Assembly (NCBI GenBank): GCA_017409845.1
Contig: JAFQRY010000005.1
Location: 1-60,403 of the forward strand
From: Clostridia bacterium
GTDB lineage: Bacteria > Bacillota > Clostridia > Oscillospirales > Acutalibacteraceae
Direction: 5' to 3'
DNA: 60,403 nucleotides
Shown: positions 59,701 to 60,403 of the stretch, in pieces
Position numbering within the stretch: position 1 is the stretch's first letter
How the letters are laid out: every line of letters begins with the position of its first letter
Notes under the pieces: model-generated
The model's database searches: none
Seen by the model: only the letters and a program-made list of their open reading frames with translations
What the model was told of the DNA's origin: nothing
Program-made: the position numbers and the translations under genes

Positions 59701-60052
59701 AATGTTGTGCAGTGACGGAGAATTCGGTTCTATCGGATATATGGAACGAAAGGGTTATATCTGTGGCTCGTATACAGGTATGGGAACAACAAGTGCACGT
59801 ATTTATGAAATGAAGAACGGAGAAGCAGAGATTATTTATACTCTTTATGATGATTCCGGAGCTGTTCCCGAGGGCGGAGATGTTGTTCGCACAATCAATG
59901 ATGTCAATGCTTCCGAAAAAGAAATCAATGAGTTCTCTGAAAAATATTTCGGAGATAACACAACATATTTCGGTTATGAAAGCGAAACCAATCCGGGCTA
60001 TGAACCCACCGAAGAAAACTATAAAAAGTATATAACCGATTTTGAAGGATGA
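56777..60052 (+). CDS. Zinc-ribbon transmembrane Ser/Thr protein kinase with extracellular sensor
   Basis: 1091 residues, GAGGAG upstream. Zinc ribbon Cys 4, 7, 18, 21; kinase domain 43-320 with GHGGFG (52-57), VAVKE (Lys 74), HRDISPDN (187-194), DFGSA (207) and YAPKEQYASRSKQGPWTDIYAV, so active. A Pro/Lys-rich linker leads to a membrane helix (about 364-386). The extracellular part of about 700 residues has at least three modules with an Asp-rich turn then IPE: DLDKNKIPEV, DYDRNGTYEA and NNDDIPELF, perhaps calcium-binding repeats. This is the PknB-like layout with an unusual sensor. It would phosphorylate ligands of the two FHA proteins. Confidence 0.92.
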   Translation: MQRCFGCMREFGKQYEVCPHCGYVVGTAPKIKSHLFCGTVLSGRYMLGKVLGHGGFGITYIAWDKKLNRPVAVKEFFPNALSTRSEGETHVSCYDDKASKFFRDGVRKMLDEGNRLSKFTNNENIVDVYDCFEENNTAYIVMEYLDGKDLKKYLEENGGRLAPEKTVEIIMPVLNALEDMHDEKLIHRDISPDNIFLCKKGGVKLLDFGSARLAVEDSDKSLSVMIKRGYAPKEQYASRSKQGPWTDIYAVCATLYKMITGALPTESIERDEEPLRRFSEFGIRDCNALEKVVFKGLEVDYADRFRSVSELREALNSSIGNVSVPAPADSGKKQEPSKKADIPPVQVKNIIPEAPPKPKKKINIKAIIAAVAAVAVVVGAAFAIKAIKIKVDSENGAGTTTSSPTKVEEQGLLTGMNNEASEEMIAEAYEAYAAYIAPFSGKDKDGNSKISDAYVVDLDKNKIPEVIFTYYGSHNMYILSYGENDGLSVISPVLHSSTPAEVYFSEDNGILYYTDSGHNQGTAWYHEGVCLKATEEGFETVGTVSGDAWDNVSEEIWQDDDLFTKTDKQYDEAFEKSMKELIGDGEYTDFFDVCESENAEEYLEEKLSADFNEKKNEYTQFKQTAVSALGEEPLSILVDDYDRNGTYEAFAVVGEKSEYAENLRVGRVWFISDKAEASAVSEENYYWIDEKLECQYNTYYQIHVDAGSWSPSEVWMVNGSKCEEITVFNENGVEYFEKKSVNGYSNSIVAKASRFDAFLTDVYDIDSGSRHTHKPYFFYDTPDGIKEYGGIEITKAQFEALGGTYYVDLIESSGCTIHSVYARDNGIINVNYYENDGEDSFICDYINLKITSNGVYAISYELWAAATPYTIEERESGTGIYEAAAVPEIATYPENYESGSTSKEAETQPVSNDAWKEAYLNVLRNEAPKSERRTGEYRFSLGYVNNDDIPELFISEGGAHAYGVEVYTYHNGKAVMLCSDGEFGSIGYMERKGYICGSYTGMGTTSARIYEMKNGEAEIIYTLYDDSGAVPEGGDVVRTINDVNASEKEINEFSEKYFGDNTTYFGYESETNPGYEPTEENYKKYITDFEG

Positions 60053-60055
60053 AAA

Positions 60056-60088
60056 ACGGGCTGTCGTATAAAGACAGCCCGTTTTTTG
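60056..60088 (+). terminator. Rho-independent terminator of kinase operon
   Basis: AAACGGGCTGTC pairs with GACAGCCCGTTT, followed by TTTTG. Confidence 0.88.
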
Positions 60089-60120
60089 ACTGTCGATAAA
60101 ACAAAAACCAAACTGAAACA

Positions 60121-60211
60121 CCGTAGGGGACGACCTCAGTGCCGTCCCGTTCCTGCTTAGCCGATTATATAAAATGTGCAACTATGCGTAGGGCGGGATG
60201 CCTTCATCCTG
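60121..60211. repeat. REP-like palindromes
   Basis: Two GC-rich elements: CCGTAGGGGACGACC with GTGCCGTCCCG (60120-60150), and GTAGGGCGGGATG with a degenerate inverse CATCCTG (60186-60211). The second shares its core with 15733-15758 and 22887-22915. Confidence 0.7.
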
Positions 60212-60265
60212 ATGCGTGTATTTTCGCTCATTCAGCCCTTTTTCTCAACGTTTTTAAAAAACACA

Positions 60266-60332
60266 TCAAAAATTACAAAAAACATGTCAAAAATTACATT
60301 TCGCACAAAAGATGAAAAAATTGCGTTATTAT
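60266..60332 (+). promoter_or_regulatory. LytTR-type direct repeats and promoter, copy 2
   Basis: TCAAAAATTACA at 60266-60277 and 60287-60298, again with a 21-bp period, and a TATTAT -10 box at 60327-60332. The stretch 60266-60403 is a close copy of 51100-51236, including a GTCAAC(A/G)GGGAACACCACC leader segment. Confidence 0.78.
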
Positions 60333-60392
60333 ACAGATGTCAACAGGGAACACCACCTGAAACAAATAAACTTTGAAAATGAGGTAGAGAAA

Positions 60393-60403
60393 ATGGTAAC
60401 AGT
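60393..60403 (+). CDS. Start of a second hydrophobic-peptide gene, cut by window end
   Basis: ATGGTAACAGT behind GAGGTAGAG is identical to the first 11 bases of the 51226 gene and has the same leader. The rest lies outside the window. Confidence 0.55.

Overview
The window looks like chromosome from an uncultured gut or rumen member of the Clostridia (Oscillospirales, Ruminococcus-like). The grounds are purine-rich Shine-Dalgarno sites, frequent TTG and GTG starts, BspA-type leucine-rich and InlB-type surface proteins, a Thr/Ala-rich protein with an IPSTG sorting signal, membrane-coupled ECF sigma factors, and the layout of the tRNA/5S and rplM-rpsI loci. No species call is possible from the sequence alone.

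Layout. 1-760: tail of an rRNA/tRNA cluster (tRNA-Glu, 5S, tRNA-Asn), then two short units that each end in another copy of the tRNA-Asn 3' end plus a terminator. 0.9-6.2 kb: a surface-protein gene broken by a TGA, an SGNH esterase, a sugar-type oxidoreductase and a PdaA-like deacetylase. 6.3-11.7 kb: ECF sigma factor with a membrane-anchored beta-propeller partner, an IPSTG surface protein, MltG and a small leucine-rich lipoprotein. 11.8-22.2 kb: metabolism, with alpha-galactosidase, the uxuA-eda-kdgK hexuronate route, a sugar-kinase-like operon, acetate kinase and TmcAL. 22.2-27.1 kb: an ECF regulon in which a sigma factor is fused to a membrane segment and an extracellular Thr-rich tail. 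Two near-identical ECF promoters lie here, one before its own operon and one before a separate membrane protein.

29.6-38.2 kb: an AT-rich island bounded by 55-bp direct repeats of the rpsI 3' end, with further repeats just inside each end. It carries a nitroreductase, a Dam-type methylase with a DUF6339-like partner, a truncated Fic, an AbiE toxin-antitoxin pair behind a palindromic promoter, and an AlbA_2/Schlafen-like protein. No integrase is present, so it reads as a cargo or satellite defence island. 38.2-51.05 kb: rpsI/rplM, a secreted PHP-domain protein, another ECF sigma/anti-sigma operon, a DUF4349 lipoprotein, and an overlapping topB/OppA/VanZ/GH5-like operon whose GH5 member lacks both catalytic glutamates.

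51.1-60.4 kb is the most unusual stretch. It opens with a leader holding two 12-bp direct repeats at a 21-bp period, followed by a 25-residue hydrophobic peptide gene. The same leader and gene start recur at the right end (60266-60403). Between them lie a membrane protein with DnaJ-like CxxC motifs, a NatAB-type ABC exporter, a LytTR regulator whose receiver has Glu at the phospho-acceptor position, two FHA proteins, a zinc-ribbon pseudokinase lacking the catalytic Lys and both Asp, and a zinc-ribbon active Ser/Thr kinase with a large extracellular domain. I read this as a candidate LytTR-controlled small-peptide/ABC/FHA-kinase signalling locus. That link is inference from arrangement and motifs.
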